64,000 nucleotides of DNA, from contig CAWANG010000022.1 in NCBI GenBank assembly GCA_963783175.1, forward strand, positions 136,560 to 200,559, given 5' to 3'. The notes beneath the pieces are model-generated. The model saw only the letters and a program-made list of their open reading frames with translations, was not told where the DNA came from and did not search any database. Both the position numbers and the translations under genes were made by a program. Position 1 is the first letter of the stretch. Every line of letters starts with the position of its first letter. This document shows positions 36,033 through 44,585 of the stretch, one piece after another. The stretch comes from Roseiarcus sp963783175. Its GTDB lineage: Bacteria; Pseudomonadota; Alphaproteobacteria; Rhizobiales; Beijerinckiaceae.

Positions 36033-36974
36033 TCACCACGCTCGCCGGCGCAGCGGGAGCGGCTCTTGCTCTTCACGTTCAATCCAAGTCGGCTTGGCGC
36101 GCAGACCGACGAGATGGCAGATCGCGAACACCAGGTCGGCGCGGTTCATCGTGTAGAAGTGCAACTCCTCGACCCCGTGGTCGATAAGGTCGATCACCTG
36201 CTCGGCGCAAACGGCAGCGGCGACCAGGCGCCGCGTGGCCGGGTCATCCTCGAGGCCCTCGAACCGGTCGGCGAGCCACGGCGGCACGCTCGCGCCCGCC
36301 CGGCGGGCGAAATTGGCGGTCTGCTTGAAATTCTGGACCGGAAAGATGCCTGGCACAATCGGAACATTGATTCCCGCGGCGGCGGCGACGTCGAGAAAGC
36401 GAAAATAGACGGAATTATCGAAGAAGAACTGGGTGATCGCCCGCGTCGCCCCGGCATCGACCTTCTGCTTGAGGATCTCAATGTCGTGCAGGAGCGTCGG
36501 GCTTTGCGGATGCTGCTCGGGATAGGTTCCTACCGAGACTTCGAAATCGGCGATGCCCCGCGCGTCCGCGACCAGATCGGCGGTCGACCGGTAGCCGTCG
36601 GGCGCGGCTTCGTAAGGGGCGTCGAACCCGGTCGGCGGATCGCCGCGCAGCGCCACGATATGGCGGACGCCCGCGCTGCGATAGGCTCGCAGCGTTGCGC
36701 GAATTTCGTCCTTCGAGGCGCCGACGCAGGTGAGGTGGGCGGCGGGTTTCATCGTCGTCTCGCGCACCATCCGCTCGACCAGCGCATGGGTCCGTTCGCG
36801 GGTCGAGCCGCCCGCGCCGTAAGTGACCGAGACGAAGGCGGGGTTCAGCGGCTCGAGCCGCGTCGCCGCTTCCCAGAGGTTCGCCTCCATCTCCGCGGTC
36901 TTGGGCGGGAAGAACTCGAACGACACCTGAACCTGCGCGCCGGCGCGGCTCAGCGGGACTGTTTTCGCGGCCAT
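36033..36974 (-). CDS. metF: Methylenetetrahydrofolate reductase
   Basis: A 313-residue MetF: FEFFPPKTAEME near the N-terminus with the catalytic Glu, FVSVTYGAGGSTRERT, HLTCVGASKDEI, RHIVALRGDPP, the FFFDNSVYFRF segment and the C-terminal ELHFYTMNRA. It reduces 5,10-methylene- to 5-methyl-tetrahydrofolate with FAD, supplying methionine synthesis. The ATG at 36974 overlaps the stop of the upstream regulator by one base (TGATG), so the two are coupled and probably controlled by the palindrome at 37980-38007. Confidence 0.96.
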   Translation of the reverse strand: MAAKTVPLSRAGAQVQVSFEFFPPKTAEMEANLWEAATRLEPLNPAFVSVTYGAGGSTRERTHALVERMVRETTMKPAAHLTCVGASKDEIRATLRAYRSAGVRHIVALRGDPPTGFDAPYEAAPDGYRSTADLVADARGIADFEVSVGTYPEQHPQSPTLLHDIEILKQKVDAGATRAITQFFFDNSVYFRFLDVAAAAGINVPIVPGIFPVQNFKQTANFARRAGASVPPWLADRFEGLEDDPATRRLVAAAVCAEQVIDLIDHGVEELHFYTMNRADLVFAICHLVGLRAKPTWIEREEQEPLPLRRRAW

Positions 36975-37993
36975 CAGGCGAACTCCACGTCGCTCTTCGG
37001 GAACGAATCGGAAATGATCCGGGAATCCTCGGCGATCCACAGTACGACCGTCAGCTTGCCCGCTTCGCCTATGGCTGGCGGCACACGCTCGGAGCGGATG
37101 TTGGCGAGCCCCGCCCCGGCGAGATAGCCTTCGACCTCCTGCGCGGCGAAACCGAGCCGGCGATGGGCGAACTCGTCGCGCAGGAACTCCTGGTCATGGG
37201 CGTCGAAATCGACCACCGCGAGGCGACCGCCGGGGGCCAGCGCCCGCGCCGCTTCGCCGAGCGCCCGCGCCGGATCGTCAAGGAAGTGCAGCACCTGGTG
37301 GATGACAACCAGATCGTAAGCGTCGCGCTCGACCGGCGGGGCGTAGATGTCGCCCTGGCGCAGCGAGACATTGCGCAGGCCGGCTTCATCGACACGGGCC
37401 CGCGCCAGCGCGAGCATGGCTGCGCTTTGGTCGACGCCGACCGCGCGCACCGCCTGAGGGCTGAGAAGCTCCAGCATCCGGCCGGTGCCGGTGCCGAGAT
37501 CGAGCAGGTTGCGGTAAGGCTTCCAGCCGATCATGGCGATCAGCGCCGCCTCGACCCGCTCCTCGGGGGCGTGGAGGGCCCGAATCTGGTCCCAGTCGGC
37601 GGCTCGCTCGGCGAAATAGGCCGCCGCCTGCCGACGCCTAGTCTCACGCACGACTTCGAGCCGGGCGCGGTCGGCGCTGACGAGGGGATCGGCCAGATCG
37701 AGACGGCGCAGCCAATCGCGCGCCAGCGACCCACGCGATTCGGCGAGGCGGAAGAACGCCCAAGCGCCCTCGCGCTGGCGCGTCGCCAGACCCGCTTCAA
37801 CCAGGAGCTTGAGATGCCGCGAGACGCGGGGCTGCGACTGCCCGAGGATGGCGACCAGCTCGCTCACCGTCAATTCGGCCGCCGCGAGGAGGCAGAGGAT
37901 GCGAAGCCTAGTCTCCTCGCCGGCCGCCTCGAGGCCTGCGAGCAGTTCGGCAAAGGCGAGCGGCGTGGTTGATCGCTCATTAGACATAAACAT
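36974..37993 (-). CDS. ArsR-type regulator fused to a SAM-dependent methyltransferase, SahR-like
   Basis: A 339-residue fusion. An ArsR winged helix (about residues 10-90: LRILCLLAAAELTVSELVAI, QSQPRVSRHLKLLVEAGL) is followed by a class I methyltransferase fold with LLDLGTGTGRMLELL and a VVDFD strand. In alphaproteobacteria this architecture, next to metF, corresponds to SahR, which senses S-adenosylhomocysteine through the methyltransferase-like domain and represses methionine-cycle genes. Two in-frame ATGs (37993 and 37987) both lie inside an 11-bp-arm palindrome, the likely operator. A TTG at 38062 is a less likely start. Coupled to metF by TGATG. Confidence 0.85.
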   Translation of the reverse strand: MFMSNERSTTPLAFAELLAGLEAAGEETRLRILCLLAAAELTVSELVAILGQSQPRVSRHLKLLVEAGLATRQREGAWAFFRLAESRGSLARDWLRRLDLADPLVSADRARLEVVRETRRRQAAAYFAERAADWDQIRALHAPEERVEAALIAMIGWKPYRNLLDLGTGTGRMLELLSPQAVRAVGVDQSAAMLALARARVDEAGLRNVSLRQGDIYAPPVERDAYDLVVIHQVLHFLDDPARALGEAARALAPGGRLAVVDFDAHDQEFLRDEFAHRRLGFAAQEVEGYLAGAGLANIRSERVPPAIGEAGKLTVVLWIAEDSRIISDSFPKSDVEFA

Positions 37994-38007
37994 ATCTTTA
38001 TGTCTAA
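37980..38007. promoter_or_regulatory. Operator palindrome covering the start codon of the SahR-like gene
   Basis: Perfect 11-bp arms (37980-37990 and 37997-38007) flank a 6-base centre. On the minus strand the core reads ACATAAAGATATGTTTATGT, close to the ATAAAGATATCTTTAT-type sites described for SahR. Both candidate start codons are inside it, so binding would block initiation directly, or the message is nearly leaderless. Confidence 0.75.
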
Positions 38008-38227
38008 ACTCGCCCTGAAGCAAGTGCAATTTTGCGGCCGTTTCGGCGCTGGAAGGCTGCAACCCCTCTCGGGCGAGGGCCCGCTCGATGAGCCGCCGGC
38101 GGACGCGCGGAGGAAGATGCGCAGTTCGAGCCGCCGGAAGCGTGTCCGGGTCAGCTTGAAATCCCGGCCCCGGTCCTTATAACCGGCGCCGGGATCAGAT
38201 GAACCATCAGACCGAACAGGAAGGCCG

Positions 38228-38494
38228 GTGAAGGCGCGAGCGGCCTTGGCGTGCGTTTGCGTGCTCTCCCTTATCCTCTCGGGGGCGGTCTTGCCCTTCG
38301 TCGCCGCCGCGCAGGAGACCGGCATGAGCGGCGGGCCGCCGCCCCCAGCGGGCGCCGTTCCGCTTCCTGCCCCCGAGCGGGATCCGGCCGCACGGTCCGC
38401 GAGGTCGACCGAATGCGCGCAAAAGGCCGACGCCGAGGGACTGCAGGGCAAGATTCGCAAGCATTTCCTCCACCAGTGCAAGAGCGGCGGATGA
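38228..38494 (+). CDS. Small exported PsiF-like protein
   Basis: An 88-residue protein starting with GTG at 38228 behind AGGAAGG. It has a clear signal peptide (about residues 1-28, ending FVAAAQE), a Pro/Ala-rich linker and a single C-terminal Cys-paired motif, CAQKADAEGLQGKIRKHFLH then QC, which resembles one PsiF repeat (CNxxAxxxxLKGxERxxFMxxC). PsiF proteins are phosphate-starvation-linked periplasmic proteins of unknown function. It is divergent from the SahR-like gene and 12 bases upstream of prmB. Confidence 0.65.
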   Translation: MKARAALACVCVLSLILSGAVLPFVAAAQETGMSGGPPPPAGAVPLPAPERDPAARSARSTECAQKADAEGLQGKIRKHFLHQCKSGG

Positions 38495-38506
38495 GCGCCG
38501 CCCCGG

Positions 38507-39487
38507 ATGCGGCCGGCCTTGGCTGACCCGGATCGCGACGAGCGGATCGCGACGTTCCTCACCCCGCGGGATTGGCTGCGCTATGCGGTCGGCCGCTTTC
38601 TCGCAGCCGGCCTCGCCTTCGGCCACGGCGCGACCACGGCCCTCGACGAAGCCGCCTTTCTTATCCTCGAGGGTCTCGGCCTGCCGATCGATACGCTCGA
38701 TCCGTTTGCCGACGCCAAGCTTCTACGGAGCGAACGGAGGCGGCTCTGCGATCTCATCGAAGCGCGGGCGGCGACGCGTAAGCCCGCCGCCTATCTTTTG
38801 AACCGAGCCTACATCAAGGGCGTGCCGTTCTATGTCGACGAGCGCGTCATCGTCCCGCGCAGCCTGATTGGGGAACTCCTCATGACCGCGCTTGCCGAGG
38901 CGAACGCGCTGACGGGCGACCCGGCCGGCATCTCGTCCGTGCTCGACCTCTGCGCCGGCGGCGGTTCGCTCGCCATTCTCGCCGCGCGGGTCTTTCCCAA
39001 TGCGCGGATCGAGGCGGTCGATTGTTCCGCCGACGCGCTCGACGTCGCCAGGCGCAACGTCGACGAGCACGGGCTCGACGGCCGCATTGCACTCAAGCAG
39101 GGCGATCTGTTTGCGCCGGTCGAGGACGCTCGCTACGACCTGATCCTGGCTAATCCGCCCTATGTCGACACGGCGACGATGGCGGAATTTCCGCCCGAAT
39201 TCGCGGCCGAGCCGAGGATCGCGCATTCCGGCGGAGCCGACGGGCTCGACATCGTGCGCCGGATCCTGACCGAGGCGCCGGCGCATTTGGCCACGGGCGG
39301 AACGCTCGTCTGTGAAGTCGGTGGCGGGCGGTCGCTTCTTGAGCACGATTTCCCGCATCTTCCGTTCGTCTGGCTAGACACCGAGGAGACGACCGGCGAA
39401 GTGTTCCTCCTGCGCGCGAGCGACTTCGGCGCGCCGAAACGTCAGCCGAAGCGCAAGGCAATGCCGCGATCGCGCGAAGCTCGGTAG
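38507..39487 (+). CDS. prmB: Ribosomal protein L3 N5-glutamine methyltransferase
   Basis: A 326-residue class I methyltransferase with the PrmB/HemK layout: an N-terminal helical domain (about 1-110), the KPAAYLLNRAYIKGVPFYVD linker, the SAM motif VLDLCAGGGSLAI and the catalytic NPPY in LILANPPYVD. It methylates a glutamine of ribosomal protein L3. The insert after NPPY (MAEFPPEFAAEPRIAHSGGADG) favours PrmB over PrmC. It follows the PsiF-like gene closely; the start at 38507 lacks a strong ribosome-binding site. Confidence 0.88.
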   Translation: MRPALADPDRDERIATFLTPRDWLRYAVGRFLAAGLAFGHGATTALDEAAFLILEGLGLPIDTLDPFADAKLLRSERRRLCDLIEARAATRKPAAYLLNRAYIKGVPFYVDERVIVPRSLIGELLMTALAEANALTGDPAGISSVLDLCAGGGSLAILAARVFPNARIEAVDCSADALDVARRNVDEHGLDGRIALKQGDLFAPVEDARYDLILANPPYVDTATMAEFPPEFAAEPRIAHSGGADGLDIVRRILTEAPAHLATGGTLVCEVGGGRSLLEHDFPHLPFVWLDTEETTGEVFLLRASDFGAPKRQPKRKAMPRSREAR

Positions 39488-39533
39488 ACCCTCGGCCGCA
39501 GCGCTCTCCAGCGTGCGGCAGAGGGGCCGCCGC

Positions 39534-40736
39534 CTATTCGGCCGCGGCGCGCATCGCGGCGCGGATGCTGGCGCGCAGATCGTCGATCAGCGTCAGGCGG
39601 CCGGCGCGCTCGATATGCCAGAAGGTCCAGCCGTTGCAGGCCGGCAGCCCCTGCACCAGCGCGCCGATCTTGTGGATCGAGCCGATGGCCGGACCAGTCG
39701 AGATCGCGCCGTCCGCCCGCACGAAGGCGCTGTACCGCCGCGCGGCGTCCACCAATCGTTCGCCCGGGCGCGCCAGCCCCGCCTCGACGACGCTTAAGAA
39801 GGCGACCCTGGGCTCGCTACGGCGCGTCGGCGCGGTGGCGACCGTTTCTTCGGCCAGCGGCTCGACCGCGTCGATCCGTCGGCGCGCCGCATCGGCGTAA
39901 GCCGGATCGCGCTCGACGCCGATGAACGAGCGGCGCAGGCGCCGGGCGGCGACCCCGGTCGTCCCCGAGCCGAAGAACGGGTCGAGCACCAGATCGCCGG
40001 CGTTCGAGGCGGCGAGCAACATGCGCATGAGCAGCGCCTCGGGCTTTTGCGTCGGATGGGCCTTCCGTCCCGTCTCGTCCTTCAGCCGCTCCGCTCCGGA
40101 GCAGATCGGCAGGAACCAGTCGGAGCGGACTTGGCAATCCTCGTTGCCGGCTTTGAGGACCTCGTAATTGAACGTATAGGCCTTGGCCTCTGCGCTCCGC
40201 GCCGCCCAGATCATGGTCTCGTGGGCGTTAGTAAAGCGGCGGCCGCGAAAATTCGGCATTGGATTGGCTTTGCGCCACACAATGTCGTTGAGGATCCAGA
40301 AGCCGAGATCCTGCAGAATGGCGCCGACGCGGAAAATGTTGTGATAGGAGCCAATGACGACGATGGTGGCGGCGGGCTTCATGACCCGCCGGACGGCGGA
40401 AAGCCACGCGCGGGTGAAGGCGTCGTATTCGGCGAAATCGGCGAACTTGTCCCAGGCCTCGTCGACTGCGTCGACCAGGCTCTGATCGGGGCGGGACAGC
40501 GCGCCTTCGAGTTGCAGGTTATAGGGCGGATCGGCGAACACGAGATCGACCGAGGCCTCAGGGAGCCGCATGATCTCGGCCACGCAGTCGCCGACGAGGA
40601 TCGAATCGCACGGCGCCTTCCGCCCGTCGCCGAGCGGCCGAACGACTGCGGCCGGGCGTTTCGCCTCGCCGCCGCCAGTACGCGAAACCTGAAACTGGGC
40701 GGGGAGGCGGAACGCTCCGGCACGCGCGACACGCAT
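39534..40736 (-). CDS. ccrM: Cell-cycle-regulated DNA adenine methyltransferase (GANTC)
   Basis: A 400-residue beta-class N6-adenine methyltransferase. The catalytic DPPY is in LVFADPPYNLQL and the SAM-binding loop is DPFFGSGTTGVAA near residue 240. An extra C-terminal domain of about 90 residues (SIHKIGALVQGLPACNGWTF region) is specific to CcrM and needed for GANTC recognition. It methylates the genome late in the cell cycle in alphaproteobacteria and is normally essential. Upstream, at 40866-40880, is a CtrA-type half-site pair. It follows rnhB on the same strand, the usual rhizobial order. Confidence 0.95.
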   Translation of the reverse strand: MRVARAGAFRLPAQFQVSRTGGGEAKRPAAVVRPLGDGRKAPCDSILVGDCVAEIMRLPEASVDLVFADPPYNLQLEGALSRPDQSLVDAVDEAWDKFADFAEYDAFTRAWLSAVRRVMKPAATIVVIGSYHNIFRVGAILQDLGFWILNDIVWRKANPMPNFRGRRFTNAHETMIWAARSAEAKAYTFNYEVLKAGNEDCQVRSDWFLPICSGAERLKDETGRKAHPTQKPEALLMRMLLAASNAGDLVLDPFFGSGTTGVAARRLRRSFIGVERDPAYADAARRRIDAVEPLAEETVATAPTRRSEPRVAFLSVVEAGLARPGERLVDAARRYSAFVRADGAISTGPAIGSIHKIGALVQGLPACNGWTFWHIERAGRLTLIDDLRASIRAAMRAAAE

Positions 40737-40865
40737 GAACACAAACCACTCGACGCTATCGCCAGATCGTTCGAACCGGCGCGTCGGTTATGTTCGACTT
40801 TAAGTAAAGGTCCGGTTATGCGGCCGCCCATGCCGCTGTGTCGTTTTCGTACGGCGCAAGTCTTT

Positions 40866-40880
40866 CTAAAGGATATTTAA
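40866..40880 (-). promoter_or_regulatory. CtrA-like box upstream of ccrM
   Basis: On the minus strand TTAA (40880-40877) and TTAG (40869-40866) are separated by exactly seven bases, one mismatch from TTAA-N7-TTAA. The box lies 130 bases upstream of the ccrM start and 37 bases beyond the rnhB stop codon. CtrA is the known activator of ccrM in Caulobacter and rhizobia. Confidence 0.5.
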
Positions 40881-40916
40881 ACTCAACCTTTTTGAAACCT
40901 TTTTGGAGCGCGCGTG

Positions 40917-41567
40917 TCAGTCTTCTTCATGCCCGAGTCGAAATGAGCGCCGGTGATAAGGGCACGGACCCGAAAGCGCTAGCGCCCGGCGGTGGCTGGC
41001 TGTCGCATAACCCACGTGCTCGGCGAAGCCGTACTGCGGATAGTCGCGGCCGAGATTGCGCATCAAGGCGTCGCGCATCGTCTTGGCGACGATCGAGGCG
41101 GCGGCGATCGACATAGAAAGACCGTCGCCGCCGATGATCGGCCGCGCCGGGCAGACCAGCTGATCGGGCGAATCGCGTCCGTCGATCAGAGCCAGATCCG
41201 CACGAATGCTAAGTCCTGCGACTGCGCGCGCCATCGCGTTCAGCGCCGCGCCGCGGATGTTCATGGCGTCGATCTCCTCGACGCTGGCGAACACGATCGA
41301 GACGCTGAGCGCCTTGGCGAAGATGATTTCGCATAAGCGTTCCCGCTCGGCTTCGGCGAGCGCTTTCGAATCGTCGACCCCGAACGGCAGATCGTCCGGG
41401 TCGAGAATGACCGCAGCGACTCCGACCGGTCCGGCCAGCGGGCCGCGCCCGACCTCATCGACGCCCGCGACCCATCGATGTCCGCAGGCGAAAGCCTCGC
41501 GCTCGAAGTCGAAATGAGGCGTGGTCGCTGTCGGAGGCGCGGCGCGCTCCTTCTTGATCGTCCTCAC
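40917..41567 (-). CDS. rnhB: Ribonuclease HII
   Basis: A 216-residue RNase HII. The DEVGRGPLAGPV motif carries the first catalytic acids, DDSKAL and ALIDGRDSP follow, and AAASIVAKTMRDALM carries the later conserved Ser/Lys. It cleaves RNA in RNA-DNA hybrids, including single ribonucleotides. Upstream of ccrM on the same strand, as in other rhizobia. Confidence 0.96.
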   Translation of the reverse strand: MRTIKKERAAPPTATTPHFDFEREAFACGHRWVAGVDEVGRGPLAGPVGVAAVILDPDDLPFGVDDSKALAEAERERLCEIIFAKALSVSIVFASVEEIDAMNIRGAALNAMARAVAGLSIRADLALIDGRDSPDQLVCPARPIIGGDGLSMSIAAASIVAKTMRDALMRNLGRDYPQYGFAEHVGYATASHRRALALSGPCPYHRRSFRLGHEED

Positions 41568-41718
41568 GGCCGCCCCTCACGAATCGATTCGCTTCGTTGA
41601 TCGACAGGCTATCGCAGGCGCGGCGGCCGGGCCAGGATGGAGAAACGGGAACGCCGGGAAAACCCACAACGGATTCACTCCGGGCCTCCGAACCGGCGCA
41701 GATTGGCGCGAATGCAAG

Positions 41719-42559
41719 ATGGAAACGCCTGACCCGCTTCTCGAACGCGTCGCGCCCGTTCTGGCCGCCGTTCCCGGCGTGGTCGCGCTTGCGCTTGGCG
41801 GGTCGCGGGCGACGGGCGCCGCCCACGCCGGCTCGGATTACGACATCGGGCTTTATTTTGGCGAACGCAGCGGACTCGACGTCGCTCGGCTGCTCTTGGC
41901 CGTTCAGGGTCTGGTCGATGATCCGGCGACCGCGGCGGTGACCGAGGTTGGCGGCTGGGGCCCGTGGATCGTCGGCGGCGGCTGGCTATCGATCGACGGC
42001 CGGAAGGTCGACCTCCTCTATCGGCCGATCGAGCGGGTCGAAAAGGTCATTCGGGACTGCCGCGACGGCCACATCACGATGGAATATCAACCGGGGCATC
42101 CGCATGGTTTCTGTTCCGCCATCTGGATGGGCGAGGCCGCGCTGTGCCGGCCGCTGAGCGACGAACGGGGCGTCATCGCCGGTCTCAAGGCGATGACGGT
42201 TCCCTATCCGGAAAAATTGCGCTATGCGCTCATTCGCCGTTTCCGGTGGGAAGCTTCGTTCAGCATCGGCAATGCGCAGACCGCCGTCGCGCGCGACGAT
42301 CCGACATATATCTCGGGATGCGCGTTCAGATCGCTTTGCTGCGTCGCCCAGGTTCTGTTCGCCCTCAACCGGCGCTATCTCATCAATGAGAAAGGCGCGG
42401 TTGAAGCGGCGGCGCGAAGTCCCGCTGACCATCGACAAATTTAGCGAGCGGGCCGGGAGCGTGTGGCGGGCGATTGGAAACCGCGCGTTCGCCGCTGCGC
42501 TCGGCGAACTGGGATCGATCGAGCGCGAACTCGGGCGCCTGGCCGAGGCCGAGCGATAG
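41719..42559 (+). pseudogene. Nucleotidyltransferase-domain protein, frame broken once near the 3' end
   Basis: The N-terminal part has the nucleotidyltransferase signature ALGGSRATGAAHAGSDYDIG (GS-x9-D-x-D type), with VDLLYRP giving the third acid. The frame from 41719 ends at 42444 with a non-conserved tail, while the expected end (PLTIDKFSERAGSVWRAIGN) lies one frame over to 42559. Removing one C of the CCC near 42420 gives 279 residues with the natural C-terminus. Such proteins resemble DUF4037/aminoglycoside-type nucleotidyltransferases; the target is unknown. It sits just upstream of ruvC. Confidence 0.78.
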
Positions 42560-42612
42560 ATTCGAAGACATCCAAATGCGTTTGGCGGGGAATTCGTATA
42601 TCAAGCGTTGCC

Positions 42613-43116
42613 ATGACCATCGGCGCGATTCGCATTCTTGGCGTCGATCCCGGCCTGCGCATGACAGGATGGGGCGTGATCGAGGCCGCCGGGTCGCGGC
42701 TGAGCTTCGTCGGCTGCGGCTCGATTGAGACGGACGCGGCGACCTCGCTCGCCGAGAGGTTGGCCGCGATCCACCGCTCGCTTGCGGGACTCGTCGAGCG
42801 CGAGCAGCCCGACGAGGCGGCGATCGAGGAGACGTTTGTCAATCGCGACCCGCAATCGGCGCTGAAGCTCGGGCAGGCGCGCGGCGTCGCCCTCGCTTCG
42901 CTGGCCCTGACGGGTCTGCCGGTGGCGGAATACGCCGCCAACCTGATCAAGAAGACCGTCGTCGGCGTCGGACATGCGGAAAAGCGGCAAGTGGCGATGA
43001 TGGTCAGAATGCTGCTGCCCGCCTCGACCGCCGCGACGCCGGACGCTGCCGACGCGCTCGCGGTCGCCATCTGCCACGCCCAGCACCGGGCGGCGCGCGC
43101 GCGAGGGGCGGCATGA
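42613..43116 (+). CDS. ruvC: Crossover junction endodeoxyribonuclease RuvC
   Basis: A 167-residue RuvC. The first acid is in RILGVDPGLRMTGWG, the Glu is in AIEETFVNRDP, and the last acids are in TPDAADALAVAICHA, so the catalytic set is complete. It cuts Holliday junctions held by RuvAB. The ATG at 42613 opens the conserved sequence; earlier codons in frame are antisense or non-conserved. The stop overlaps the ruvA start by four bases (ATGA at 43113). Confidence 0.96.
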   Translation: MTIGAIRILGVDPGLRMTGWGVIEAAGSRLSFVGCGSIETDAATSLAERLAAIHRSLAGLVEREQPDEAAIEETFVNRDPQSALKLGQARGVALASLALTGLPVAEYAANLIKKTVVGVGHAEKRQVAMMVRMLLPASTAATPDAADALAVAICHAQHRAARARGAA

Positions 43117-43727
43117 TTGGCAAGCTCAGGGGCTTCGTCGACAGCGTCGACGAAGAGGCGCTGATCCTCGACGTCAACGGCGTTGGCTACCTCGTTTCCG
43201 CTTCCGCCCGCACGCTGCGGGCGCTGCCCGCGCCCGGCGAGGCGGCGGAGCTTCTGGTCGAGACCCATGTGCGCGAAGACGCTATCAGGCTTTACGGCTT
43301 CCTCACCGTGGCCGAGCGCGACTGGTTTCGCCTTTTGCAAAGCGTGCAGGGTGTCGGCGCCAAGGTGGCGCTCGGTATTCTCGGCGCCTTGTCGTCGGAA
43401 GCGCTGAGCGCCGCCATAAGCCGGCAGGACAAGGCGATGATGGCCCGCGCCCCGGGCGTCGGCCCGAAGCTCGCCGCGCGCCTCGTGCTCGAGCTCAAGG
43501 ACAAGGCGCCGGCTTTCGTCGCCGCCGATTTCGCCGGCGCGGAGCCCAGCCGCGAGCGGGCGCCGAAGCTGACCCGGGCGGCGGAAGACGCAATCCTCGC
43601 CCTCGTCGGCCTCGGCTACGCCCATCCGCAGGCCGCCGCCGCGGTCGCCAGGATTTCGGCCGAACTTGGAGAGGGCGCTCAAACCGCTTCGCTCGTTCGC
43701 GCCGGCTTGAAGGAGCTGGCGCAATGA
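43113..43727 (+). CDS. ruvA: Holliday junction helicase subunit RuvA
   Basis: A 204-residue RuvA: MIGKLRGFVDSVDEEALILD at the start, two helix-hairpin-helix motifs (LLQSVQGVGAKVALGIL and ARAPGVGPKLAARLVLEL) and a C-terminal domain III that contacts RuvB (EDAILALVGLGYAHPQA). It binds four-way junctions as a tetramer. Coupled to ruvC by ATGA. Confidence 0.97.
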   Translation: MIGKLRGFVDSVDEEALILDVNGVGYLVSASARTLRALPAPGEAAELLVETHVREDAIRLYGFLTVAERDWFRLLQSVQGVGAKVALGILGALSSEALSAAISRQDKAMMARAPGVGPKLAARLVLELKDKAPAFVAADFAGAEPSRERAPKLTRAAEDAILALVGLGYAHPQAAAAVARISAELGEGAQTASLVRAGLKELAQ

Positions 43728-44009
43728 CGCGAAATTGCCGGCACGATGACTGTCGGCAGAGAGGCTGGACCATGTCGGGAGCATCGAGGCGTCCATCGAA
43801 GTAAAAGATCGCGATTCCGAAGGCGGTCCGTGAGAGCATCGGCTGGCGGCCGGGTCAGCGGATCGCTTTCCCTATCAAATCGAGCGGCGTGCTGATGGTC
43901 TCGGCGCCCACGCGCGAGCAGGTGGCCGGCATGCCGCAGGGATACCGCGACCGGGGGGATCGCTGCTGATGCGATTCGTCGAGACGTCACCCTGGGCCAA
44001 GGAGCGGCG

Positions 44010-44585
44010 ATGACCGAGCCGCCGCGACCCTTCTTCATTCCCATGATCAGCATCGTCGCGCTGTTCGCGGCGCTGGGCCCGGCAGTCGGCGGGGCGATGT
44101 TCATTCCCCTTTCTGTGGTCTTCAAGCCAACGATCACGCCCGACACGATCGCGCTTCTGGTCTTGATCGCCGCGTTGTTTGGCCACGCCATCGGATTGAT
44201 CGCGGCCTATGTCATCGGGATCGGACCGGCCGCGGCGACCGGCTTTCTCTACGCGCTTTGGGACGCCGCCGCGCCGGCGCGATGGCCGCGCGCGCTCGTC
44301 GCAGCCCTGATTGGCGGACTGATCGCTTATGGACTGGCGTTGCGGCTTGCGCCCCTCGGCGCGTCGGTCGAGATGACGGTCGAGGCCAACGCCGGCTCGC
44401 CGGCCGCTGAATGGATCGACACGGCCTCGCCCGACCAAATCGGAGTGACGCTCGGCCATGCCTTTGTCGCTTGCGGCGCGATCGCGGGCTTTGTCTGCTC
44501 CCTCGCCGCGAACCTCCTCGGCCTGACCATGCAGCCCGAATTCGCGCGCCCGGAGGCCGCCGCTCCTCCGGATGAGGGCGCCTGA
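44010..44585 (+). CDS. Inner-membrane protein of unknown function between ruvA and ruvB
   Basis: A 191-residue protein with about four predicted membrane helices (about residues 10-30, 46-72, 88-110 and 148-172) and a polar loop between the third and fourth. AAGGAG precedes the ATG. It overlaps the ruvB start by 14 bases, so it is co-translated with ruvB although no functional link is evident. A hypothetical gene is common at this place in rhizobial ruv operons. The 282 bp between ruvA and this gene show no clear frame. Confidence 0.72.
   Translation: MTEPPRPFFIPMISIVALFAALGPAVGGAMFIPLSVVFKPTITPDTIALLVLIAALFGHAIGLIAAYVIGIGPAAATGFLYALWDAAAPARWPRALVAALIGGLIAYGLALRLAPLGASVEMTVEANAGSPAAEWIDTASPDQIGVTLGHAFVACGAIAGFVCSLAANLLGLTMQPEFARPEAAAPPDEGA

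Noticed and set aside
35835..37127. Plus-strand frame of about 430 codons over metF
   Set aside because: Antisense to metF and to the end of the SahR-like gene, both well supported.
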